Source of the DNA: Tieghemiomyces parasiticus
Lineage: Eukaryota; Kickxellomycota; Dimargaritomycetes; Dimargaritales; Dimargaritaceae
Direction of reading: 5' to 3'
NCBI GenBank assembly: GCA_027575765.1
Contig: JANBPT010000038.1
Span: 1-64,000, forward strand
DNA length: 64,000 bases
The position numbers and the translations under genes are program-made. Positions within the stretch are counted from its first letter, which is position 1; each line of letters begins with the position of its first letter. Below the pieces are notes generated by a model, which was not told where the DNA came from, did not search any database, and worked only from the letters and a program-made list of their open reading frames with translations. This document shows positions 10,601-22,918 of this stretch, piece by piece.

Positions 10601-12643
10601 CATCCGTATGGGTTTAGGGATTGATCTTACATTGTCCGGCAGTAGGTGGCAGAGCCTGGGCGGGTTCGCTGTTACCGGTAGTAGCAGGGGCGCGGGGGCT
10701 GTTAGTGCCTGAGGTTCGCGACGACGACGACGACTGATGCTGGGCAACCGATGGAAAATCATATGGAAGGTGTATTGATAACGAGGTGCGGGTAGATGGA
10801 AGGTAGGCACGAAAGCCAAGGAAGGTGTATGTGTAATGGATGACGTGCAAGTTGAGGTAGCGAGTTAGTAAGTAGGTCAATGAGGGCGCGCAAAAACAGA
10901 AAGCAATCATTAGACCCAGTAGAACCGGGTAGATGAGCCGAAAGGAGGGTCTGCAGGAAAGGGGGAGGATGAGGAGGGAGGGGAGGGGGGGCAGACGGCA
11001 GCGATTCAGGCCACCGGTACAGCACAGCCCACGACAGTCGGGGTGCTTACCTCAGGGTTCAGCAACCAACGCTGCCAGTCTCCGCGCTTGCGAATGCTAT
11101 CGCCCGAGACCTCCACGATTTCGCTTGAAGCGAGCGCCTCGCGAATGACGGCCAGGTCAGTAGTGAGGGCGCGCACCCGGTTGAAGCCGGCGATAAGGGC
11201 CAAGGGGAGGTATCCCTCCTCGTTCATCTGAGAGCGGAAGTACACGTCCTTGACCAAGTTGTCCACGCTGTAGTAAAACTCGACCTGGTTGCGGACGAAG
11301 GTTTGGACGGTGCCGGAATCGGCGCCCTCCGTGGAGGGGAGCGGTGGTGGGGCGTTCACAACCGCCGGGTATTGCCGCGGGCGGCGCGGGTAATGAGAAC
11401 CGCCGCCATAGTGACCCTGCGGGTAGGCCTGAAGCTGCTGGTGGTGGGGGTGGGCGGCGTGGTAGTGCGACGGCTGGTGCGGGAAGGACGGCATCCGGCC
11501 GTTACGACCGGGCTGACCGGCACCGTTAGGGCCCCGGCGACCGCGGTTGGCTTGGTTGGAATCGCGCGGAGCCCGGGGCTGACGGGGCTGGCCCTGGGAA
11601 CCGGCGGTGCGCGGTTGGGTGGACTGACCAGCCTGGACCTCGACCGCGGTGGTACTGGCGGCGGCGTCAGTGGTGTCGTTGGCGGTGGCCTCGGGGGTGG
11701 ATACCGACGCGTCGCCGTTGGGCTGGGCGCCCGTACGGGACTGGTTGCGGGACCGGTTACCACCGGCAGAGCTGTTGCGCTTGGTCGCGGGGGCATTGCC
11801 CTCCTTGACGTCACTCGAGGCGTTGCTACCCTCGGAGGTTTGGCGGGTGGGGACATGACCGCCGGTGGCGGACTTGCTGTCGTTACCCGTCCGCGGCCGG
11901 GCGGTGCCCGAGGCCTTACGGCGGGTGGGACCGTTTGACCGGCCGGCACCCTCGCGGGGCTGGGCCGGGTTAGCGGCAGGGGTAGAGGTACCGGCGGCGC
12001 CTTCCGAAGCGGTGACTTCTGCCGTCTCTGAGGAGGAGGAGATCGGAGCCGACGACCCGTCCTTGGGGGCGCGTTCGCCCTGACGGGGCGTGGCCGTTCG
12101 CCGGGGACGGCGCTTATCGGCGGCATCGCCGCGGGTCGCGTTGGGCCGGCTGTGCGTAATGTCCACCTCGACGGGCACCCATTTGCCCTTCCCGCGCTTC
12201 TGAGCGGCGCCCTCGGTCGCTTCGGCGGCTTCCTTGGAAGTAACGGTGGTTCCTGGAGTAACTGCGGCCTTGGTGGCCACGCTAGCGTCGGCCGGGGCTG
12301 GCCACTGGTTGAGGTCCTTGAGGGGGGCTACCGAATCACCACCTTTCTTGGTCGAGGCCGACCGACTGGGGGTTGCACTCGTCACTTCAGTAGGCAGTTT
12401 GGCCTGGCTGGCAGTCTGGGACACCTTGCGAGCCCCCCAGGGGTTTACGGCGGGGACGGGGGCGGGCGGTAAAGTAGTGGGGCCCTTGGCTGGGACGGCC
12501 TCAGTGGGCTTATCCGTGGCCAGGGTAAAGTCCTGCACTGTGAGGGCCTCCATACCAGCCTGGACAGTCTCCAGATCCTTGGCCGGTGAAGTGACCGGGC
12601 TGGTCTCCGCCGCGGAATCGACCTTGGGTTTGTCGGCAGTCAT
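7682..12643 (-). CDS. LARP1: LARP1-type La-related protein with La motif and DM15 region
   Basis: The likely product is an RNA-binding regulator of translation; in animals LARP1 binds 5' TOP mRNAs and caps downstream of TORC1. My model has three exons: 12643-11051, 10739-10631 and 9384-7682. Donors are GTAAGC and GTAAGA, acceptors CAG and TAG, and the phases (0, 1) agree, giving 1134 aa. Residues 1-440 are low-complexity, rich in Ala, Thr, Arg and Gly. The La motif is at about 445-531 ([30 protein letters not shown]). The DM15 repeats lie at about 945-1090 ([48 protein letters not shown]) and are strikingly close to the animal sequence. Exon 2 is short and low-complexity, and additional small exons in the 1246-nt second intron cannot be excluded. 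Family confidence is very high; exon limits in the middle are less certain. Confidence 0.9.
9385..10630 (-). other. Long LARP1 intron 2 with (AG)n microsatellites
   Basis: This 1246-nt interval is much longer than most introns in the window. It contains (AG)n runs at 9619-9640 and 9889-9904 and A-rich tracts around 10440-10500. I see no exon with matching phase and coding character inside it. The 3' exon continues open upstream of the proposed acceptor at 9385, so a different acceptor is possible. Confidence 0.5.
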
Positions 12644-15418
12644 AGCTACGATGCCAATAACGGTAAGGTCGAACAGGTGGGGTACGGGAAGGGGCAGAGC
12701 GGTAAACGAGTGGTTAGACGGGGTTCGACGGTGCGAAGTAAGGAGGGTGGGGTAGCCAAAGTCTGCATGGCCCGAGGGCGTTGTGGAGGGGGGGCAGATG
12801 CTAAAATAAGGTGGACGCCAGCTAGCTGCAGCCTTTGGCCCCGCCGGAGAACAAGAATGCAGAGAGAGGGATAAAAGAATCTGGCGGTCCAGGTGAAAGG
12901 AAGGGGAGACGGTTGTCCAATCGGTGACGGCCCGAGATACAATGGAGTCAGGAAAGCAGTGTGGGCAAACGAGCCTGCAGATGTTTAGACGTGGCGATAT
13001 GAAGAGGGGCCGTATGTATACTAATGGAGGGGGAAACCCAACCGCCCCCTGTCAACTCTTCACCCCCATTCGGGTTTTCCCCTTCACCGCCCCAAACCGC
13101 TACGGCGCAGGTAGATAAGGTGTGGTCCGCCGGGTAGTGGATACGAAGCGCCAAGTGGCGCAGCTCGCACGTGAGGGGCTAACGCCGCCAGGAATAAAGT
13201 ACCCCAGCGCCCGCTGTGGTATGCTGAGACGGACTGCTCGTGTGGGGTACAAAGCAATCAAAGAAAAGACGGGGTCGAATTAAGCGTCAACTAACCGGTG
13301 ACCGGGCACAGGCCGGAACGGGCTACTTACTGTGTGGGCTAGGGGGCGCTGGCGGGCTCGAGGTGACGGCCCTGATACGACTTGAGGAGGGCGGTTGTGT
13401 TGTAGACGGGAAGCGACCCGGACGAAATAGTCAGGGCAGCGGTGATCAAGACTGGGGGACACGGTGTCTTCAGGTGAGATCAGACCCGTTGTAGGTGAGG
13501 GGGTTGATCGGGGTGGCGAGGGGACGTAGATCGACGACGACGACGGGATCTCGTACGCTAAAGGGCTCGGGTTGTGGTAGCGGTAGGTCAAGCTAGTAAT
13601 CGAGGATCGCTGATCTAATCCGGTCGGAGAAGGGCAGGGAGGGAGGCTATTCACTATCGAGTGGAGTTGGGTCGAGTAGTTACAGAACGAGGCAGGACGA
13701 GAGGTTCGATCAGCAACAACGATCTGATACGAGGAAAGCCAAAGGAGCGGGACTAGATCGGACTACCCCAAGGTACAGGTGAAAAAATAGATCTACTTCA
13801 CAGGAGGGCAAGAAGGAGGGGGAGGGAGTTGACCGAGCGTCCCGGACGGAAAAAAAAGGGGGGCTGGATGGGAGATGGGGGAGGGAGAGAGGTGCGGGTG
13901 GTTACGGTAACAAGCAGGCAAGAGATCTGCTCGCTGCCGGAGTGAGCGTTGCGGCGCGGCGCGGGGAGGGGGGGGGGACGCTACTCGGCCGGTGGCGGAA
14001 GGGCCTGGGGTGGCGAGCGGCGGCGCTAGGTGCAGGGAAGAGAAGAGCCGCGGGCCTAAACGGTGGCCGAACCTATAGGGACTGGCTTACCAACTGCCAG
14101 GTGAAGTGGCCTAGGGCAGGAAATAACGACGGTTGCTCGGCTACTGGGCGCTGCCGAGGGCTATTGGGAGGGCGGGGGTGGTGCCGAGTGTCGTGTAAAG
14201 GGGGAGGGGATCTCGACACGGTGATGCGGATTGCGGGCTAGCTGGAATGTGCAACAAAGGTGGGCTACGAACGCAAGCTGTAGTCGACAAGCTGGGGCCG
14301 GGTGGTGAAGGATAGCGGATAGCGGCGGGGCGCTCCAGGGCCAGTCACCCATGTCGGGCCATATGCCCTTCCTAGCGACCGCAGCCGCGCTGTGTGGGGC
14401 TCTGGGCTGTTTCAGACGCTATTCTCACCCGCTGTATTTGCCAGCCAGCGGCCCACCATGTCAACTACTGGTGCTGCTACTGTGGGCAAGCATCCACCAG
14501 CCCACCACAACTCCATATATGCCACCCGACATTAACCTTCCCACCTCCTTTCAGGGCCTTTTTTTTACATAACACGGTCTGCTATTATCATCTTTTCGTT
14601 CCTCCGCCAGGCAATTGGTCAGCCCGGCAAGTTGAATGATTGGTCACCGCCATCGCACGTTGGTGACCCTCGGACAGACGAGTGGGCCGAAAGTATCGGC
14701 AGGGCGGGGCGGGACATCGATGGAGGGAGGCGTGGAAGGAGAGCGGAGCTGTCAGGAAACTCGGTGGCAATCGTCTGGCGCATCTCCCTGGTGGGCGGTG
14801 GCTAGGGAGGGGATGCGCACAAGGCGGGGGCATACACCGTGGTTGTCCCTGGCTCTCAGCCGAATACGGTCCCCGCAGCTGGTCTGCGTATGCTGAATTC
14901 CTGCGCATTTATCCGCCCTTGCCAAGTGCCCAGTAGGCCGGAGGGGCGGCTTCCTCAGTACTGCCGGAGAAGCCAACCGTCTGTACTATTTTCATCAACC
15001 GCTTGCGTAACCGACACCCCGCCCATAGCCATCGCCTCGCTTTAACTTTAGGACCCTGCCCACGGAGGGGGGGAGGAGCCTTTTCGGCCAGTGTGCGAGC
15101 ATTCGAGGTGGTATGTAGCCAGAGTGACGGTCGCCGATTCGTCCGGTGTCCTTCCTAGCCAACCGCACTACCGGCCGCCAGGGACCTTGCACAAGGCGTA
15201 GCGACGGGCTCTTTGTGAGCGGCCGCCGCGCTTGACACCCAGGAGACAGGGGGTGTACCTTTGTTTACATTTGGCAGGTGCACCGACGTGGTTACTCTGG
15301 GTTACACCGACCATCCCATTCTAAACCCAAAACACTTCCGTTCGTGGCCGGGTGTCCCCCCCCCGTCCAGCCCCCGTGAACATGCCCAGCAAAACAAAGT
15401 GAATTTTAATGGCGCTAA
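12644..15418. other. Gene-free 2.8 kb, LARP1 5' region
   Basis: I find no ORF with a recognisable domain or convincing coding composition. The stretch is purine-rich on the plus strand for most of its length, with G-runs near 13960 and 13850. It must contain the LARP1 promoter and 5' UTR, probably with UTR introns, and the 3' UTR of the GRASP gene at its right end. Confidence 0.5.
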
Positions 15419-16439
15419 TTATTGCGACGGCACGGGTTCTAAAGGTGCCGGCCCGGTCTTGGGGATACGGTGCAGGTAGCCGAAACCGATATCACAGCCG
15501 AGTAGGCCCTCGCCGCCCCAATCCCGGCTCGGAGTGATGCTGACCTGGCGGCAGGTGTTGAGCTTGCTGTTGTATACCAGTAGCTTAAGCGGGCGCCCGA
15601 CGTGGTGGGCCACCATATACGAAAAATCCATCTCATTGTGGAAGGCGGCCTCGGGCGTGCCCACAATGTAGTCCTGGTGGGCGTGTAGTCCCGCCGCAAA
15701 GGCTGGCGAGTCTCGGGTGACGTCTAGAACATGCCACACGTTCTCCTCGACGTGCCGGGCGTTGCAGAACCGGACCAGACAACCCAGGACGCCCTGCTGT
15801 GGATCGTCGCTCCAGGCCCGCCGCGGGACCAGTTCGACTTGTCGTAGAGTGTGCTGTTGGGCTGAGTACACGCCCAGCCGTACGGGTTGGTCAATATGAC
15901 TCTGGACGGCGTCGATCAGGGTCTGTGCATCTGCTTCCGTCTGATATAAGTAGGGTGTGCCAATTCAAGGAGAAGTGATGCGTCGCGCTGTTAGCAAGCT
16001 TGGGATGATAGACTCTCCCTCCTAGTGGTACTGAAGTAGTGCTGTGAGGGCTGTGCTCAGCCGTCCAGCGGCTCGCTCGCCACGTGGCCATGCTGCTTAC
16101 CAATACGTGGTCGTTGACCGACACGATGAAATCAAAGTAAGGCACGAGGCCAACCTCAAATGCCGGAGAACGGTTGAAGACCTGGTGTTGCAAAGCGGGG
16201 CGTGTCAAGGGGTGGGGTCAGGAGGCCGAAGTGGTAAGCCTTGGGGACGGATGCGCCGGTGGAGCTGGCAGTCGGACGCGGCAACGGTTATTCCCCGTGG
16301 TGCGGTAGCCTCCGGTGGTTAACACAACCGGACACATAATGGACTCCTTCTCTCCCGCGGGTCATACCACTACACTCACTTGAAGGACGTGGAAACCCCA
16401 CACGTTTTGCGGGTTTTCGGCGGACTGCTCGGCACCCAT
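15419..16439 (-). CDS. GRH1: GRASP/Grh1-type Golgi reassembly stacking protein, domain-only form
   Basis: GRASP proteins tether Golgi/ER-exit membranes and act in unconventional secretion. The model has three exons, 16439-16380, 16181-16101 and 15940-15419, all phase 0, giving 220 aa. The protein starts MGAEQS, so the second-residue Gly could be myristoylated as in animal GRASPs. PDZ-like domain 1 covers about residues 14-110 (FHVLQ/VFNRSPAFEVGLVPYFDFIV). Domain 2 follows (SPAFAAGLHAHQDYIVG) and ends with GGEGLLGCDIGFGYLHRIP, the family signature. The protein stops soon after, so the long Ser/Pro-rich tail of animal GRASPs is absent and the protein is shorter than yeast Grh1. Phase agreement at both introns makes the model solid; an unseen 3' exon is unlikely because the stop is in frame. 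Confidence 0.9.
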
Positions 16440-19400
16440 GGCGAGTTGGATTGGCTGCTCGGTAGAAAGAGACGGGGTTCGAAATGTAAAAGGCGGCTGG
16501 CGGTTGAGAACAGCGGAGGGTAGCTGTTGTGAGGAGAAGGAATGTGGGAAATAGGAAACTATAGATGGTAAGGACAATGCGGGATGGGAAATGCGCACCT
16601 CTAATCGAGACGACCGTCGGCCATGCGAGCCGGCCCGGCGCGTCGCACTCAATTCTTCGCCCTCCCCTTATCACACTGTGACCCTCCGATCCATCAGGGA
16701 CCAGCGCCCCAATCCTTTCCCCCCAAGCCCCATGGTTGTTATCCCTTCTGCTCTCCTGTGACGTCGAGGTGGCCACGCTGACATAGTTTTCATATCTGCT
16801 GTCTTGCGGCATTCCACCTGGTCAGCTGCGTAATAAACACCAGCTATCCCCTTTAACCAGCGAGCTCTGTTCTGCGCTGACTGGCAGGATGGTGTCGAAT
16901 TGTCCGGCCTGCGACGACGGGCTGGTCCGAGGAAATATGATGTCATAGACAATTGGATGTGGGCCAGCGCAATGCAACTCCGCAACGTGACTTCGGGCGG
17001 TAAGTTCCCAGGTTGGCCTACAGCCGCCGCCACGGTGGGAACGGGAGAGCGTGGGCCATCTTGATACGTAATTAGTACGTTAGGGGTATAACTTCATCCT
17101 AGTAGCCGCCGTCAGGGGAATTCGTTTCGGTACAGTGGACTAGTCCACGACGGCTACGCAAGGGCACGCCTGGCGCTATTATTTATAAGCTTGGCTACCG
17201 AACATTGCTTATGCTGGTAGGTAGGGGTCCATTGGCCAGAGGGGGAGGGGGTCGCGCGTCCGGGGCTATAGTCAATGCGGCTGGTTGGTATCCGCCCATC
17301 TGACCGACAAATAGCAAGTAACGAGAACCAGACTGTGTTGGAGGCCAGGAGCACAGTGACCCGCGCCAGACTCTTTGCGGACCAGCCGCCACAGGATTCA
17401 TTGCGAACCTTGGCTGATCGTTCGCTTCGCCAACTCCTGCAACGGCCAATCTATCTTTGGTCCCCTTCCGGGAACCCGATTGACATGTATCGGCTCACAG
17501 TGCAGAGAAGGGATGCTACCAGGAATAACGGTCGATCGTGACGCCCCTGGAGTGGCATAGGTGTCCGCGATTACAAGCGGTGGGGCTGATGGATGGCGGT
17601 GCTTTAAAATCAGGCACCCTCAAAGTTGGGTCACGGGGAGGCCAAGGTAGGGTTCTCCTAAATTTACATGTTTCCAATTCAATTTCCGTGCCGCCATTAC
17701 CTACGCGTTGCGGCACCACCGGATGGGCCGTCCGCCGATCCTGACCGACCGCACCAGGTACCCATATTCCTCTAACATTTATCTATCGGTGGCGAAGGGT
17801 GGGGGGACCCCGTCGATGAGCGCTGACCGACACCATCACCATCACCACACTCCCCCGAATCCAGCATACAATCAACGGCCAGGTAATATTGATCTAGGCT
17901 GCGACCCTCACAGGCAGGCCACCTGAGCCAGGCGACTAAGGGGATGGCGTGGTCCGATCGCATACAGCCACGAGAACAGCGGATACGATATGCCACCTGT
18001 CACCCAGTGGTGGGTACTAATGGCCTCCTTCGGCTCTTGCCGTCTTTGTGGTCTTACCTCCCTACGTTCTTTCCGGGGACGCTTTCCCCCCAGGTGCCAC
18101 TCTCCAGGTCGCCTAAGCCTTACGCCGACAGGCCCCGCGCTGGAGCTCGAGCCAGCCCCAGCTTCGCGAACTTGGCGGTGCCTTGGGTCTTGGGCCTCGT
18201 GCATCCGATCCCGCAACCATTGGCCCCTCCCCAGCTGGCTGCGCCTAGTCTACTCTCCCCGCTGTACCCACACCTCCCAGCCAGTCATACAGCGCCATCT
18301 CTCCACCCACACCACTCCCTCCACTCGCCACCCCTTCCCACACTGTCGCTCCACAATCCCTGGCTTACACTGACGTAAGTCTTCCAGGGTTCGCCAACGG
18401 ATGGGACCATCCGACCACGCCGTGTCGACTCGCCCCTCCTGTTCGGTATCTGTGCCTCCCCGTATCCGCTTTATTGTGCGCGTATGTACGCATGCGGCTG
18501 TTGAATAGAGTAAGAGACGGCGGCCTGCCAGCCACCCGAGCGTTCCGCGGTCCCACCATATTGGCAGGGCAGCCATGCCGTAGCGGAGGCGGAGGGTACT
18601 GGGGATGACTCTCACGATCTGTAGGGCTCGGCATTTGGGACCGTGGGCCGTGGTCTACGCGTACCCGCGGCACGGCTAGCGGACTCCCAAGACCGGATTC
18701 CTCCATATATATTTCCCCCCCTCCCCAAGTATCTCTCACTGTCCGTCGAATCTCCCCCCCCCCCCTCACATCCTTCTTCATCTTGGCACCGACGCCATCA
18801 TAACGCCAACCTCCCTGCGAGATAGTTTTTCCTTTCCTGGCTCCCCTCCACACCCCCGCGTACGTCCCACCCCGCTGCCTTTCCCCACTTCAGCGCACCC
18901 CACTCTCTACATCGACGCGGTACACCATCCTGCGGATCGACGCATCAGTCCACCCCACTCTGGGTCTCCTCCGTCTTCCGCCTATCGTTTCCTGTCTGTC
19001 TTTGCCGAACCCTGCGAGGTCCGCACTCCTGCCGTCACTGTCGCGCCCCGTCTTGTATATATACCCGCCAGCCCAGCTGGATGCATGACGTGGGAACCTG
19101 ATTTATATCTCTGTCGTGGAATCCCCTACCCACCCACCTACACATCCAATCGCTCGCGCTATCCGTAGTCTCTCTTCTTCTCTTACCCCTTTCCCTCACC
19201 AGAATCCCCTCCACCACGCTACTCTAGACTCTTTTCTGCTTCGCACACTTTGTGTAACTCTCGAGCCCCCCCTTTCAGTAACAAACCTCCGGTCTCTGCA
19301 CTTTCGGTAAGTAGTCCAACCCTACAGAGTCCGCCACGGCATCCAGCTGGTCTCGCGAAGGAGCTAGGAATGGAGAGGTGCCCCGCGGGGTCACTATGGG

Positions 19401-20391
19401 TCTCGGCCGAGACCTGGTTTCGCCCACGCTGACTTGGCCGCGTACTTCTGTGGGGCGCAATGGTGTCTCATTGCCACCCCAGGCCGAAACGGGAGCTGGC
19501 AAGGGCGGGCGCCCGGTGCCTTCCAGTTTCCGTGACCCAGCGGTCCTCTACCCCCCCCCCCATTTCACCGCACAACAACACAGTTGGGTACCCATCGCTA
19601 CACTCCACGCGGATTGAGTGCGCTACGGCACGCGTTCGCCGGCCCCAAGAACTTCCCTCTCCTTACGCCTACACCTCCTCATTCCTTGTTGACTGCGCCT
19701 TGCAATTGCCCTCAACTAACGGGTAACCTGCCTATGTAACCCCAACTTCCCACCCCTCTCCTATGTGCTTACACTCATCTCTTAGTTGAAACGGACCTCT
19801 CTATTTGCACGGCCCAAGACCTAAAAACTGGGTGTATAGCTTTCTAACTTTTACTTCTACTCGGTAAGCACCCGTTGAGAACCCCCCTTACTCTGACCGC
19901 CCCCCCCTCTGCTGCACTGCCCGGGGCCTTCGTGATAATTCAATGTCAGGATGTGACCAGTATTAGCTTGTGTTGAACTATCACCAGTACCGTTTTACCC
20001 CCATTTTCCTCGGCAGGCTAGGTCCTCCACGAGGCAAAGTTTGATCGATACGCCCTATTCACGCCAGTGGCCTTATCATGCAATTGACAAGTTAATCGGC
20101 ATCTCATTCAATAGGGAGGGGGCCATTCACTACGTCCGAAGAACCCGACTCTACCACCATTGCCAAGGTTATTAACTGCATTCTGATACCATCACCCTAC
20201 CTACTTCTTCGACACACACGGAACCCCACCCCCCCTCTTTAATGTATACGCCTGACACTGAACATGTCATTGCCAACGCCACTTGCTATCTCCTGCATCG
20301 CGGTCAGATCGTCCGTTGACCGTATTCAGATACCCCCCTGAGTTATCCCAACCGTTCATATAGACTTCTGACCCATTCACAACTAATCGCC
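16440..20391. other. Divergent intergenic region between GRASP and glycogen synthase
   Basis: No gene is supported in 3.95 kb. The right half (about 18000-20390) is pyrimidine-rich on the plus strand, as expected for a promoter and long 5' UTR of the glycogen synthase gene. TATA-like strings occur near 18705 and 19053 ('tgtatatataccc'). Several short frames here have proline/serine-rich translations that follow base composition and were not accepted as genes. Confidence 0.45.
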
Positions 20392-22918
20392 ATGGCCGAG
20401 ACCACCGCAGCCACCACCACCACTAGTGTGAAGCAGGTGACTAACCCCATACTCTTTGAGTGCGCATGGGAGGTTGCCAACAAGGGTAAGTATCGTACAA
20501 GCCTCTGCATGCTTCGTTTGGCAGATGCTGTCTTCATCTACACCCCTGAGGCCCTTTCGCCGTCCGCTTCGTTCTGACGGACACACTCGGTCAACCTCCG
20601 CTCCTTGGCAGATATCGCCCCATTTCTGGGTGCGGGCGGGGGCCTCTAACCCCGTCGATGTGCATGGGACTCCGGCTCGGAGCGCGGGAATGCGATGTAG
20701 ACCTGCACTGGGGAAAGGCCCCGGACCCCGGACAGTGGTCATTGGCCCCATTTCCTGTCAGCACCATACCGCGCACCCTATTAGTTCTCGCTGGATTTTC
20801 ACTTCCAATACCATTGGTTCGACGACTTTCAAAGTTGACAAATTACTCACCGCCCCCGCTTTCCGAACCCTTCTCTGCTTCCTTCCCTGCCCTTCACCAG
20901 TCGGCGGCATCTACACTGTCATCAAGACCAAGGCCCCCGTGACGGTCCAGGAGTTTGGTAACCGGTACTGCTTGCTGGGTCCGCTCAACCACCGCTCGGC
21001 CCCCGTCGAGGTGGAGGCTATGGAGCCCACGGACCCGGCCATGAAGGCTACCCTGGCCAGTCTCCGGGAGGGCGGAGTCAACGTGCTCTACGGCCGCTGG
21101 CTGATCGACGGCGCCCCCACAGTGTGTCTCTTCGACCTGGGCTCCACAGCCAACCGCCTCAACGAGTGGAAGGGCGACATTTGGAACGTGGCCGGCATTC
21201 CCTCCCCGCCTAACGATACTGAGACCAACGACGCCATCCTTCTCGGTTACATGGTGGCCTGGTTCATTGGTGAGTACATCAAGAACAACACCACCGCTGC
21301 CGTGATTGCCCACTTTCATGAATGGCAGGCCGGCGTGGGTGCCCTGCTGTGTCGTAAGCGCAACTTGGACGTGGCTACCATTTTCACCACCCATGCCACC
21401 CTCCTGGGCCGCTACCTGTGCGCCGGTAGCGTCGACTTTTACAACAACCTGCGCACCTTTGACGTGGACCACGAGGCCGGCAAGCGTGGCATTTACCACC
21501 GCTACTGCCTGGAGCGCGCGGCCGCGCACTGTGTAGATGTGTTCACCACCGTCAGCCACATTACCGCCTACGAGGCCGAGCATCTGCTCAAGCGCAAACC
21601 CGATGGCGTCGTGCCTAACGGACTCAACGTGGTCAAGTTCAGCGCCATGCACGAGTTCCAAAACATTCACGCCGTTAGCAAAGAAAAGATCCATGACTTT
21701 GTACGCGGGCATTTCTACGGCCACTTTGACTTCAACCTGGACAATACGCTTTACTTCTTCATCGCCGGCCGGTACGAGTTCCGCAATAAGGGCGTGGACA
21801 TGTTCATTGAGGCGCTGGCGCGGCTCAACAACCGACTCAAGAACAGCGGATCAAATATGACGGTGGTGGCCTTTATGATCATGCCGGCCAAAACGCACTC
21901 ATTCACCGTCGAGACGCTAAAGGGCCAAGCCCTAGTCAAGCAGCTGCAGGAGACGGTCGACGAGATTAAGACGCGCATTGGCGAGCGTATCTTCGAGGAG
22001 GCGGCGCGAGGCCACGACACTAATCCGGCCAACTTGCTGCGTGACGAGGAGAAGATCATGCTCAAGCGCCGCACCTTTGCCCTCAAGCGCAACACCCTGC
22101 CACCCATCGTCACGCACAACATGGCCGACGACAGTACCGACCCCGTGCTGGGTAGCCTGCGCCAGCACCACCTCTTCAACCACCCGTCGGATCGCGTCAA
22201 GGTGGTCTTTCACCCGGAGTTCCTCAACTCCAACAACCCCGTCCTAGGCCTGGACTATGAGGATTTCATCCGCGGCTGCCACCTGGGTGTCTTCCCCAGC
22301 TATTACGAGCCATGGGGTTACACGCCCGCCGAGTGTACGGTAATGGGGGTACCCTCTGTGACCACCAACCTGTCCGGGTTCGGATGTTTCATGGAGGACA
22401 ACATTGAAACGCCCTCTGAGTATGGCATCTACATTGTGGACCGGCGCATGAAGTCGGCCGACGAGTCTATCCAGCAGCTGTGCGACCAGATGTTTGAGTT
22501 TAGTCAAAAGACGCGCCGGCAGCGCATCAACCAGCGCAACCGCGTCGAGCGGCTGTCAGACCTGCTGGACTGGAAGCGGATGGGTATCGAGTATATGAAG
22601 GCCCGCCAACTGGCCCTGCGCCGGATCTACCCGGACTCGTTCAGCGGGGACTATTTTGCCAGCCGCGTTGGGACCGGCGCCGTAAGCAGCGGTAAGATCC
22701 CGCGTCCGCTATCTGCCCCGGGGTCCCCACGTAGCCACGGCTATGATAACGAGGAGGAGGAAGTCGTCGCCGCCGCTGCCCTGGATATGGATGGGCTTCA
22801 GATCTCCACTGATAGCTACGCCAGCGCCATGATCAACGAGGATGAGGACGAGGAGGATCTGCGTCCGCCCATCAAGATTAAGACCAAGACCCCACCCATG
22901 ACCCCGCGTATGCAGTAA
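20392..22918 (+). CDS. GSY1: Glycogen synthase (UDP-glucose, GT3 family)
   Basis: The enzyme extends alpha-1,4-glucan chains of glycogen from UDP-glucose in the cytosol. Two exons, 20392-20485 and 20901-22918, join in phase 1 to restore the family motif [13 protein letters not shown] and give 703 aa, the usual length for animal/fungal GYS. The GT3 catalytic pair is present as E501 and E509 in [10 protein letters not shown]. The arginine-containing regulatory helix is recognisable ([20 protein letters not shown], then [15 protein letters not shown]), so glucose-6-phosphate activation is expected. The tail has [11 protein letters not shown] and an acidic stretch followed by TKTPPMTP, resembling the C-terminal phosphorylation region of the family. 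The 415-nt intron is stop-free in one frame, which makes a false longer ORF. Confidence 0.97.

Noticed and set aside
11303..11938. 211-codon plus-strand frame opposite LARP1 exon 1
   Set aside because: Its Gly/Val/Arg-rich translation mirrors the Ala/Thr/Pro-rich LARP1 N-terminus on the other strand; it is a composition shadow.
17990..18373. Overlapping 127- and 144-codon plus-strand frames
   Set aside because: Pro/Ser/His/Leu-rich translations typical of pyrimidine-rich promoter DNA, both frames equally open, no motif.
20486..20900. Long N-terminal version of glycogen synthase reading through this segment
   Set aside because: Splicing 20485 to 20901 restores the conserved [13 protein letters not shown]; the read-through residues match nothing in the family.
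20894..21724. 276-codon minus-strand frame inside glycogen synthase
   Set aside because: It lies antisense to a conserved exon and has no independent domain; codon bias of the real gene keeps it open.
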